From Nanobdellota archaeon (GTDB taxonomy: Archaea > Nanobdellota > Nanobdellia > Woesearchaeales > B3-WOES), in the NCBI GenBank assembly GCA_023131705.1, contig JAGLZG010000114.1, forward strand, positions 1-11,643: 11,643 bases of DNA, read 5' to 3'. The number at the start of each line of letters is the position of its first letter. The stretch's first letter is position 1. The position numbers were made by a program, and so were the translations under genes. Of the stretch, positions 1 to 7,485 are shown one piece after another. A model generated the notes under the pieces. The model was not told the DNA's origin and ran no database searches. It saw only the letters and a program-made list of their open reading frames with translations.

Positions 1-197
1 ATGTTTAGTGTTTTTAATAAATCACCGCAGATATTCTTTATTGTTTCCAAAGGAACAATTGAAGCACCGATTGCCTGTGTTATAGCCCCTGCCTCTGTCC
101 TGACAATAGCGGTATTTCTAATGTTATCCAGTATAGATGATTTTCCATGATCCACATGCCCCATCATTGTGCATATAGGGCTTCTTATGCTTTTCAT
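1..197 (-). CDS. infB: Archaeal translation initiation factor aIF5B (IF-2-like GTPase), N-terminal fragment
   Basis: aIF5B is the cytosolic GTPase that promotes ribosomal subunit joining at initiation. Reading the minus strand from the ATG at 197 gives 65 codons that run off the window start, so most of the protein is missing. The visible part begins MKSIRSPICTMMGHVDHGKS, which contains the P-loop GHVDHGKS (G1) at residues 13-20. It continues with the switch-I region, including EAGAITQAIGAS and a VPLETIKNICGDLL segment, all typical of the aIF5B N-terminus. The start is chosen because family members begin only a few residues before the IRSP motif and because an in-frame stop lies upstream. The gene is divergent from the large surface-protein gene, with about 200 bp between them. 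I am very confident of the family; no unusual residue is seen apart from Ser in place of the commoner Thr after the P-loop Lys. Confidence 0.93.
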   Translation of the reverse strand, partial: MKSIRSPICTMMGHVDHGKSSILDNIRNTAIVRTEAGAITQAIGASIVPLETIKNICGDLLKTLN

Positions 198-341
198 TTT
201 AGTATGTAAATAGTAATTTTTATTATGTTTTTAAAGGTTGTTATATTGATATATTGTTTTGTCCCAAGGTTGTGACGTGTTTTAAAAAGGTTTTTTTATT
301 TAATATATATACTCTATTATATATATTGTAGTATGATAATA

Positions 342-349
342 CTTATATA
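342..349 (+). promoter_or_regulatory. TATA box of the large surface-protein gene
   Basis: An archaeal-style TATA element (CTTATATA) sits in very AT-rich sequence about 53-60 bases before the ATG at 402. A start about 25 bases downstream would leave a leader of roughly 30 nt, enough to hold the G-rich ribosome binding site. Another TA-rich stretch at about 301-330 is a competing candidate. Confidence 0.5.
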
Positions 350-391
350 TGGATTTATTTTTTTAGTATTTTAAAGTAACAAATATAAATC

Positions 392-396
392 GGGGG
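392..396 (+). promoter_or_regulatory. Ribosome binding site of the large surface-protein gene
   Basis: GGGGG, followed by TTATC and the ATG at 402, is a G-rich Shine-Dalgarno-like element five bases before the start. It is the only G run in an otherwise AT-rich leader and supports this ATG. Confidence 0.55.
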
Positions 397-401
397 TTAT
401 C

Positions 402-3400
402 ATGAATATTAAAAAAAGGTTATTTAGTGTTCTATTCATACTTATTTTATGTTTATCCTCATATTCAGTTTATGCTTCTTCTATAGCTGATCATGTTGTT
501 ATTAGTGAAATACAAACCGCTGGTGGAATAACTGATGACGAGTTTATCGAACTTTATAATCCCACATCAGCTAATATTTCTTTATATGCTTGGAGATTAA
601 GTAGAAAAACTTCAGGTGGTAGTCTATACAATCTCTTGACAACATTTCCAAATGTTTCAATACAATCTCATGGTTATTTTTTAATAGCATCAATAGAGTA
701 TGATAGCAATGTAACTGCAGATGCTAATTACTCAACAACTCAACATATTGCAGATGATAATACAGTAATACTCTATAACGATTCTGGTACTACAATTATT
801 GATAAAGTTGGTTTTGGTAACGCTGATAATGAAACCTCACCAACTTCAAACCCACCAACAAATGGAAGCATAGAAAGAAAATCAAGTTTTATACATAACG
901 AATTAGAAGGAAATGGTTGGGACACAGATAATAATTCCGCTGATTTTGTAAACAGGACAGCACCAGAGCCTCAAAACTCGTATAATTCAACAGAGCACAA
1001 GGCAAACAAGACAGTCTGCAACAATTCTTTTCTTTGTGATTTTACAACAATTCAAGATGCAATTGATGCTGCAAGCCCAGGTGATACTATTAATGTTGCT
1101 GCAGGAACTTACAATGAGTGCTCAATAACTGTTGATAAATCTCTTACATTACTTGGTGCGCAGGCAAATGTTGACCCAAGGCCAAGCCAAGGTGGAAGAA
1201 CTGGAGATGAATCAGTTGTTGACGGTAATGAATTATGTAGTGCTGTATTTATCATTTCTGCAGATGATGTTGAAATCAATGGATTTACAATAACTGGCGG
1301 GACTGGTGATATGGTTGAAGAATCTGGCTCTGCTAATAATTTGTTATTCCAATATAATATTTTATATGACGATTTGGAATCAAGCGGAGATGAAGGAATA
1401 CAGATAAAATATTCTGATAATGTAATTATACAATATAATTATGCTTATAACATTATCCAAGACGCTTTTAACATAGCAGCAGCAAGCAATTCTGTAATTA
1501 GATATAATGAAGCACATGACATTTATAGTGAGAATGCAGCTATTTACTGCTATGATGCAACGAATATAGATATTATAGGAAACCTCATTTATGATGTTTA
1601 CAATAATGATGGGATAAAATTAGGAGATTCTGGTGATGGCAGTACTGGCGGGATAGTGAAAGATAATGTGGTTCATGATGTAGCTGAAGATGGTATAACC
1701 ATCTACGCTAGTGGTGTCACAGTAGATAACAATACTATCTATGATTGTGATAGCGAAAACGGAGCATTGTATCTTTATCTCGCTGACAATTCATATGTTA
1801 CGAATAATAAGATATATAATTGTGATGCCATCGGGCTACTAATCCGTGATAGCGACAATGTAACAGTTACAGGCAATGATATTTATAATAACGACGATAC
1901 CAATGACAATAAGTATGAAGGATCAGCAGGTATATGGATTACAAGTGCAACTGATGCCTCAACCTTGCTAATAAATTACAACAGCATCTATGGTAATGCA
2001 GATTATGGATTAAAAAATGATTTCCCTGCTCAAATCAATGCAGAAAACAACTGGTGGGGTGATCCAAGCGGACCTGGAGGAGTAGCTCTTGGTTTAGGTG
2101 ATAATATAACATCTAATGTTCTTTATTATCCATGGTATACAAATTCTGCTCTAACAACATTAGCTGATGCAACAACAACTCATTGTTCAACAATAGAAAC
2201 AAAAACAATAACAAATTTAACACAGAATGATTATACAATACAGATTAATGTAACATTAAATAATACAGGGTCGGTTTCTGCTCATATGTATGATGCTTAT
2301 ATTAAGGTCAGTTCATTTGAATCGAATTTTGCAAACACATTAACATCTCCCCAAAGTTGTGGAATAATATCAGCAGGTTCTTCATGCACAAAAACATTCG
2401 ATATAACAATAAAAGGTGGAACATCTGCAGGAACATATCACATAGACTGGAAATTTAACTGGACAAATAATGATTTAACAAATGTGTCTTATATAGATAC
2501 AAGTAGTGTAATAATCAATGCTAATCCTGTTATTACAGTTGATAACACAAGCTCAACTACAATTAACCATGACTCTAATGGATTAGTCAATATAAAGATT
2601 AATTCCAGTGGAAACAGCAATCTTGATAATGTTACTATAAATTATACAGCAGGAAGCTTACCAGCATCATGGTTGAATTACTCGCCTGCTAATTTCACAA
2701 GTATATCTGCCAATTCCAATAATAACTTTAGTGTAAATATCTCTGTGCCAAAAGGAACTCCTCCTGCAAATTATACGGGTGTGTTCAATATTTCTGCTGC
2801 AAGTGCAGTAACTAAGACAGTAGTTTTAACTGTAACTGTGCCTTTAGATAACAGCTGGAGAGCAAGTCCTAGTTCAACTACAACATATCATAAAACAGAT
2901 CAGAGTGGGTTAATAGGAACAGTTTATATTAATAATACCGGCAATATTGACAATATATATACCTTATTATACAGTGGAACTATCAGAACTTACGGGGGGA
3001 TATGGAATAGCTCTAATCCTTCTTCAGTTTCTGTAACTAAACAAACCAGAGGTAACTTTAGCATTTATCATAAAGCCTACTGGCAGGAAGGCAGCTATGA
3101 TTTAATTATAAATATCACTCCGCAAAATGGTACAAGCAATGTAAGCAATATGACATTGATTCTTGATAAAACTAATCCTTCTGCTTCAATCAGTTACCCA
3201 TCACCAGATGCTTATGTTTCAGGGATTACTGATTTTAATGTAAGTGCAAATGATAGTAATGGAATTTCCTTGGTCCAGTTTTATGTTGATAGTGTACTTA
3301 AGAATACAACCAATACAATGCCTTATTCATATGATTGGAATACATCTGAGCTAACTGATAATATCTATCCAATTAAAGCAATTGTGTATGATATGTCAAA

Positions 3401-6400
3401 TAATACCAACACAACCGAGATAAATGTCACTATTAATAACACAGACAGCGTTCCACATCTCTATAACAATATACCAACAATAAACTGGAGTGAAGATGCA
3501 ACAACAACATTAAACCTTTCATTGTATTTCAGAAGCATTGATGGAGATAATTTAACTTATACATCAACAAATGCAACAAATGTAACTGTCTCTATAAATA
3601 ATACCAATTCAATAGTTACTTTTGCGCCAGATGCAAATTTCTCTGGCATTAATTATATTGTTTTCTATGCAAATGACACTTCAGGGAATATAACAGCAAG
3701 CAATAATGTTACTTTAAATGTAACCAATATAAATGATTTGCCAACCATACCAACATTAGTTTATCCTGATAATGATACAATAGTATATTCAGCAACAGGG
3801 CAAATAACATTAAACTGGTCAACAATTGATGCTGATAATGATACAATTACCTCTTACCTGTATTTTGCTAACAGCACTAATTTAATTTTATATGCAAACA
3901 CCACAAATACCCATTATACTTTAACTAATTTAAACAATAAAACAAAATATTACTGGAGGGTAAATGCCTATGATGCTGTTAATTATTCTGGAAACTCCTC
4001 AATATACAGCTTTAATATAACATTTGACAGTTCCCCTATAATAAACAATTATACGCCAACTGATTTAACTCCGAGTGTTGCAGAAAATTCATCATTAAAC
4101 TTTTCAGTGAATGCAACTGATCCTGATGGCGGACCATTAAATTACACATGGAATATAGATGGCATTGTTAACCAGACAAATGGAAATAATTTCACTTATA
4201 ACCCTGGATTTAATGATTCTGGAATACATATCATAACAGTTAATGTAACAGACAATAACTCAAATACTGTTTCAAATCCACCAATATGGAACGTTACTGT
4301 AACAAACACAGACAGGGCTCCTGTTTTGACTGCAATAAATAACCAGATAGTAAATGAAAATTCTACATTAGTATTTAATATAACAGCAACAGATGATGAC
4401 TTGATTTATGGAGATAATTTAAGTTACAGCTCTAATTTAAGCGTAATTAATATAACAAGAATAAACAATACATTAGCAACTGTTACATGGACACCAACAA
4501 ATGACTATGTTGGAAATAATTCTGTAAACTTTACAGTAACAGATGGAACTTTAAGTGACTCAAAAATAATTATAATCACAGTTAACAATATAAATGACGC
4601 TCCTGTTTTAACTTCAATTGGGGCTTTAGCAGCTTATGAAGGAACAGCATTTAGCTATGATGTAAATGCAACTGATGTTGATGCAGGGGATAATTTAACA
4701 TTTAAGGATAACAGCACTTTATTCAATATAACTTCATCAACAGGCTTAATCAATTTTACTCCAACAACAGCGCAAATAGGAAATTATTCAATTAATATTT
4801 CAGTGAATGACACATCCGGAGCAGAAGACAGCGAGATTATCACACTAACAATAAGCAATTCAAATGATGCTCCTGTTTTAGGCACAATTAGTGATCAATC
4901 TGTTTTAGAAGATTCAACTTTAACATTCAATATAACAGCGTCGGATGCTGATTTAGATTATGGAGACAGTTTAAGTTATTCCTCAAATAATTCTAATGTA
5001 AATATAACTAAGGTAAGTAACACATCAGCAACTGTTACATGGACACCAACAAATGACTATGTTGGAAATAATACTATTAATTTTACTGTGACTGATAACA
5101 GCTCTTTAACAGATTCACAATTAGTGGTGATTAGTGTGAATAATACAAATGATGCGCCAGTTATTACAGCTTACTATCCAACAAACCTTAACCCAAAAAT
5201 AGCAGACCTTACAGAATCTATAACATTTAATATCACAAAATCAGATGTTGATGCAGGAGATAGTTTAAGCGTGACATGGTATATTAATGGAACAGTAAAT
5301 GCAACCAGCAGTGATTCAATGACTATTAGTGCTTTAAGCACGGCTGATTACAATATAACTGTATTTGTAAATGACAGTAGTGGAAACAGCACAGAACAAG
5401 AATGGAAATTAACTGCAAGCAATTTGCCAATAACAACATCATATAACGGGACTATAACAGCATTTAATGAGTCTCAGCTTGATAATGCAGCAAATGTAAC
5501 CATCAATCATACAAGTTATGGCTCAATTGATTTTGGGGATAATATTTTAGATTTAAGTGATGTTGTTGATTTAGACAGTTATGTAAATATAAGCAATGGT
5601 GCTATGGGAATTGACAGTTCAAAATATCCTCAATTAAATAGATCATCTATTATAACTATGCGTGGTTTGTCATTCTCAACTACACCAACTATTTATTATA
5701 ACAGCGGATTTTCTGTATCTGGAACAACAGAATGCCCTTCTGATATATGCACAAACATAAGCTATTCAGGAGGAACACTTAGGTTTAGAGCAGCTCATTT
5801 CAGCATGTTTTTTGTAGATCCACCATCTAACCAAGCGCCTGTAATAACATCAACAGCTGTAACAACAGCAGAAGAGGATGAAAGCTATGAATATGATGTT
5901 GATGCTAATGATCCTGATAATGACACATTAACATATTCATTGACAACAAACCCAAGCGGCATGTCAATTAACTCAAATTCAGGATTGATTACATGGACTC
6001 CCGGCTCTGATGGCAACTTCAGTGTTGTTGTAGTGGTTTCAGATGGCAGCTTAAGTGATACACAATCATTTGATATAGAAGTGGCAGAAAGCATACTAGG
6101 CAAAGTCCTGGAAATAGATGATGTAGATGTAAACGAGGATGAACTAAAACCAGATGAAATGGTAGAAATAACAATTGAAATAGAAAATAATGGTGAGCTG
6201 GATATTGAAGATATTGAGCTTGAAGTAAAATTACTGGATGAAGATGGGGATGTTGTTGAGGATGAATATGATGATGATCTTGAAGATGATTTAGAGTTTG
6301 ACCTGGATGATGGTGATGACGAAGAATTTACATTTACCTTTAAGATGCCTGCAAATGCCAAGGACAATGATAAATACACTATTTATGTTGAAGCCTGCGG

Positions 6401-7016
6401 AGAAGATGATGATGGAATAGAGCAGTGCGATGTTGATGATTCACAAACCATTAAAATTGAGAGAGAAAAGCATGATGTAGAGATATATTCAGCAACAATA
6501 AGCCCTTCAATAATACAGTGCTCTAATAGTTTTGATATTACTATGGGTATAAAAAATATTGGCAAAAAAGATGAGGATGTCAGATTAACAGTAACCAGTG
6601 ATGAATTAGGCATAAGCAAATCAGAGGAGTTTGAGTTAGAGGCTTATGATGAAGATGATTATAAAAAATCATTAAGTTATGCTTTTGCTGCTCCGAGTGA
6701 TTTAGCTAAAGGAACTTATTCAATAACAATCAAAGCAGAATATGATGATGGGGTTGAAACAAGAATCCTTGAACTGACCAAAGGAACATGCAAAAAAACA
6801 GCTATAACAAGTGAAGAAAAGGAAGAAGATATTGTTATTAAAACAACAAGTGCTCAACCAGTTTCAACACCGACTAAAGTTACAGGGGGGGCAACAACAG
6901 TTGATAAATTTACAGACAGCTTTGAATATACAATGCTATTAATAATCCTAAGCATAATTGTTTTAGGATTAATTGTGTTTGCAATTGGAGCAACAATTAT
7001 CAAAGGAAGGTACTGA
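402..7016 (+). CDS. Giant multidomain cell-surface protein with C-terminal membrane anchor (putative S-layer or adhesin)
   Basis: This is a 2204-residue exported protein. Residues 1-26 form a signal peptide (KKR, hydrophobic core, VYAS). A lamin-tail-like domain follows (about 30-150; VVISEIQ, DEFIELYNP). A right-handed parallel beta-helix spans about 204-560, starting with a TIQDAIDAASPGDTI-type cap and ending in NNWWGDPSGPGG. CARDB/NEW3-like and Ig-like domains occupy about 592-1112, an FN3-like domain about 1113-1208, and a PKD-like domain about 1209-1305. Three cadherin-like repeats begin at residues 1306, 1400 and 1490, each opening with APVL; two are preceded by NDxxND-type ends. Then come another Ig-like module (1585), a Cys-containing module (about 1675-1811), a He_PIG-like domain (1812-1896), a hyperacidic segment, a CARDB-like domain (2023-2125) and a TM helix (2177-2199) with a short basic tail. 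N-glycosylation sequons are dense up to residue 1872 and absent after it. Export, anchoring and surface location are strong inferences; the role (S-layer, adhesion or glycan binding) is open. Confidence 0.85.
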   Translation: MNIKKRLFSVLFILILCLSSYSVYASSIADHVVISEIQTAGGITDDEFIELYNPTSANISLYAWRLSRKTSGGSLYNLLTTFPNVSIQSHGYFLIASIEYDSNVTADANYSTTQHIADDNTVILYNDSGTTIIDKVGFGNADNETSPTSNPPTNGSIERKSSFIHNELEGNGWDTDNNSADFVNRTAPEPQNSYNSTEHKANKTVCNNSFLCDFTTIQDAIDAASPGDTINVAAGTYNECSITVDKSLTLLGAQANVDPRPSQGGRTGDESVVDGNELCSAVFIISADDVEINGFTITGGTGDMVEESGSANNLLFQYNILYDDLESSGDEGIQIKYSDNVIIQYNYAYNIIQDAFNIAAASNSVIRYNEAHDIYSENAAIYCYDATNIDIIGNLIYDVYNNDGIKLGDSGDGSTGGIVKDNVVHDVAEDGITIYASGVTVDNNTIYDCDSENGALYLYLADNSYVTNNKIYNCDAIGLLIRDSDNVTVTGNDIYNNDDTNDNKYEGSAGIWITSATDASTLLINYNSIYGNADYGLKNDFPAQINAENNWWGDPSGPGGVALGLGDNITSNVLYYPWYTNSALTTLADATTTHCSTIETKTITNLTQNDYTIQINVTLNNTGSVSAHMYDAYIKVSSFESNFANTLTSPQSCGIISAGSSCTKTFDITIKGGTSAGTYHIDWKFNWTNNDLTNVSYIDTSSVIINANPVITVDNTSSTTINHDSNGLVNIKINSSGNSNLDNVTINYTAGSLPASWLNYSPANFTSISANSNNNFSVNISVPKGTPPANYTGVFNISAASAVTKTVVLTVTVPLDNSWRASPSSTTTYHKTDQSGLIGTVYINNTGNIDNIYTLLYSGTIRTYGGIWNSSNPSSVSVTKQTRGNFSIYHKAYWQEGSYDLIINITPQNGTSNVSNMTLILDKTNPSASISYPSPDAYVSGITDFNVSANDSNGISLVQFYVDSVLKNTTNTMPYSYDWNTSELTDNIYPIKAIVYDMSNNTNTTEINVTINNTDSVPHLYNNIPTINWSEDATTTLNLSLYFRSIDGDNLTYTSTNATNVTVSINNTNSIVTFAPDANFSGINYIVFYANDTSGNITASNNVTLNVTNINDLPTIPTLVYPDNDTIVYSATGQITLNWSTIDADNDTITSYLYFANSTNLILYANTTNTHYTLTNLNNKTKYYWRVNAYDAVNYSGNSSIYSFNITFDSSPIINNYTPTDLTPSVAENSSLNFSVNATDPDGGPLNYTWNIDGIVNQTNGNNFTYNPGFNDSGIHIITVNVTDNNSNTVSNPPIWNVTVTNTDRAPVLTAINNQIVNENSTLVFNITATDDDLIYGDNLSYSSNLSVINITRINNTLATVTWTPTNDYVGNNSVNFTVTDGTLSDSKIIIITVNNINDAPVLTSIGALAAYEGTAFSYDVNATDVDAGDNLTFKDNSTLFNITSSTGLINFTPTTAQIGNYSINISVNDTSGAEDSEIITLTISNSNDAPVLGTISDQSVLEDSTLTFNITASDADLDYGDSLSYSSNNSNVNITKVSNTSATVTWTPTNDYVGNNTINFTVTDNSSLTDSQLVVISVNNTNDAPVITAYYPTNLNPKIADLTESITFNITKSDVDAGDSLSVTWYINGTVNATSSDSMTISALSTADYNITVFVNDSSGNSTEQEWKLTASNLPITTSYNGTITAFNESQLDNAANVTINHTSYGSIDFGDNILDLSDVVDLDSYVNISNGAMGIDSSKYPQLNRSSIITMRGLSFSTTPTIYYNSGFSVSGTTECPSDICTNISYSGGTLRFRAAHFSMFFVDPPSNQAPVITSTAVTTAEEDESYEYDVDANDPDNDTLTYSLTTNPSGMSINSNSGLITWTPGSDGNFSVVVVVSDGSLSDTQSFDIEVAESILGKVLEIDDVDVNEDELKPDEMVEITIEIENNGELDIEDIELEVKLLDEDGDVVEDEYDDDLEDDLEFDLDDGDDEEFTFTFKMPANAKDNDKYTIYVEACGEDDDGIEQCDVDDSQTIKIEREKHDVEIYSATISPSIIQCSNSFDITMGIKNIGKKDEDVRLTVTSDELGISKSEEFELEAYDEDDYKKSLSYAFAAPSDLAKGTYSITIKAEYDDGVETRILELTKGTCKKTAITSEEKEEDIVIKTTSAQPVSTPTKVTGGATTVDKFTDSFEYTMLLIILSIIVLGLIVFAIGATIIKGRY
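4475..4520 (+). repeat. 46-bp exact direct repeat, copy 1 (in cadherin-like domain A)
   Basis: These 46 bases are identical to 5027-5072, 552 bp (184 codons) downstream in the same frame. They encode ATVTWTPTNDYVGNN in the first of three cadherin-like repeats. The flanking sequence has diverged at the DNA level while the domains remain clearly homologous. Confidence 0.9.
5027..5072 (+). repeat. 46-bp exact direct repeat, copy 2 (in cadherin-like domain C)
   Basis: This is the second copy of the 46-base identity at 4475-4520, at the equivalent place in the third cadherin-like domain. The 184-codon spacing equals two domains (94 and 90 residues), which suggests a two-domain duplication or local gene conversion. 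Confidence 0.9.
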
Positions 7017-7017
7017 G

Positions 7018-7033
7018 AAAAGCAAAGCTTTTT
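7018..7033 (+). terminator. Hairpin plus T-run just after the surface-protein gene
   Basis: AAAAGC, loop AAA, GCTTTT forms a 6-bp stem, and the T run continues for one more base (five T in all), starting two bases after the stop codon. It resembles an intrinsic terminator or attenuator, although archaeal termination mostly relies on the T run itself. It may equally be the first hairpin of the structured leader that follows. Confidence 0.45.
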
Positions 7034-7112
7034 GAGGATCATCAGAAATCTTTGATTTCTGAGACATCAAGCAGAGCTTGAGGTTTCTGGTACCTCCTCA
7101 TAAACTCGGAGG
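7033..7112 (+). promoter_or_regulatory. Hairpin-rich leader with possible ribosome-binding-site sequestration
   Basis: Several pairings can be drawn by eye. There is a perfect 9-bp stem, TCAGAAATC (7042-7050) with GATTTCTGA (7054-7062). A 6-bp stem joins TCAAGC (7067-7072) to GCTTGA (7076-7081). An enclosing pairing joins TGAGGA (7033-7038) to TCCTCA (7095-7100), and a local stem joins GAGGT (7080-7084) to ACCTC (7092-7096). Finally, CCTCC (7093-7097) can pair with the Shine-Dalgarno GGAGG (7108-7112) of the gene at 7121. The enclosing or local pairing and the last one are mutually exclusive because they share 7093-7097. This fits a translational on/off switch or a dispersed palindromic repeat; the two cannot be separated here. 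Confidence 0.45.
7108..7112 (+). promoter_or_regulatory. Ribosome binding site of the small exported protein
   Basis: A perfect GGAGG lies eight bases before the ATG at 7121 and fixes that start. It can pair with CCTCC at 7093-7097. Confidence 0.75.
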
Positions 7113-7120
7113 AATATAAA

Positions 7121-7453
7121 ATGAAAGGTAAGCAGATATTTTTGTTTGTTGTGTTGCTGTTAGCTGTGTTTGGCTTAAGCAAGGTAAGATTTTTAGCTAT
7201 TGATGATGGTTTAGAGATGTTTGCAAGCATTATGAATAGTGGAAGCAATGATATAGATGACGTAAGGGTAATTGCTTATATGCCTGAGATTGGAGAGATT
7301 ATAAGAAGCAATACCTTTGATATTGATGATGGAGAAAACTATGAAAAGATAATGCTATGGGACAGACTGCCTAAAGGGGAACATCTTGTAAGGGTAGTGG
7401 CAAGCAATGATAAGCATAGGTCTGTTAAATACAGATATGTATTTATAGAATAG
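7121..7453 (+). CDS. Small exported or membrane-anchored protein with a CARDB-like beta domain
   Basis: This is a 110-residue protein. Residues 1-20 are a short basic start and a hydrophobic helix (IFLFVVLLLAVFGL) acting as signal peptide or anchor; no clear cleavage site follows, so an N-terminal anchor is possible. Residues 26-110 look like one CARDB-type beta-sandwich: an early NSGSNDIDDVRV strand, acidic turns (FDIDDGENYE), a LPKGEHLVRVVASND strand pair and a final YRYVFIE. This resembles the membrane-proximal domain of the large protein next door (NIGKKDEDVRLTV). It lies 104 bp downstream on the same strand behind a perfect GGAGG, so it may be co-expressed and serve as a surface-layer accessory. 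The hairpin-rich gap could uncouple the two. The exact function is not recognised; the fold assignment is moderate and based on pattern only. Confidence 0.8.
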   Translation: MKGKQIFLFVVLLLAVFGLSKVRFLAIDDGLEMFASIMNSGSNDIDDVRVIAYMPEIGEIIRSNTFDIDDGENYEKIMLWDRLPKGEHLVRVVASNDKHRSVKYRYVFIE

Positions 7454-7454
7454 A

Positions 7455-7462
7455 TTTATAAA
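7455..7462 (+). promoter_or_regulatory. TATA box of trm1
   Basis: TTTATAAA begins 31 bases before the ATG at 7486. This spacing places the transcript start at or next to the ATG, so the mRNA is predicted to be leaderless; no Shine-Dalgarno motif is present. Confidence 0.7.
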
Positions 7463-7463
7463 G

Positions 7464-7485
7464 TCTTTTTCTTTTTTTATTCTTT
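7464..7485 (+). terminator. T-rich tract after the small exported-protein gene
   Basis: A pyrimidine tract with T5 and T7 runs lies 10-30 bases after the stop at 7453, the usual form of an archaeal terminator. It also serves as the initiation region of the trm1 promoter. Confidence 0.4.

Noticed and set aside
2994..2999. G6 run in the surface gene (and G6 at 9098-9103) as phase-variation tracts
   Set aside because: Six G is short enough to arise from ordinary Gly codons, and nothing about the surrounding frame makes a slip obviously useful.
3720..5160. CRISPR array or noncoding tandem repeats
   Set aside because: The recurring words are in frame and encode Ig/cadherin-like domains of about 90 residues; no short regular repeat-spacer pattern exists anywhere in the window.
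5885..6379. Ser-rich open frame on the minus strand
   Set aside because: It is the antisense of the Asp/Glu-rich coding stretch of the large surface protein, which forces Ser/Thr codons on the other strand; it has no domain or start signal.
6383..7042. Minus-strand open frames opposite the end of the surface protein
   Set aside because: They lie antisense to a clear coding sequence with signal-like composition caused by the TM and acidic codons; no promoter or ribosome site supports them.
7042..7248. 68-codon minus-strand open frame across the hairpin-rich gap
   Set aside because: It overlaps the N-terminus of the small exported protein antisense, and its tail is simply the palindromic repeat sequence; no start signal.
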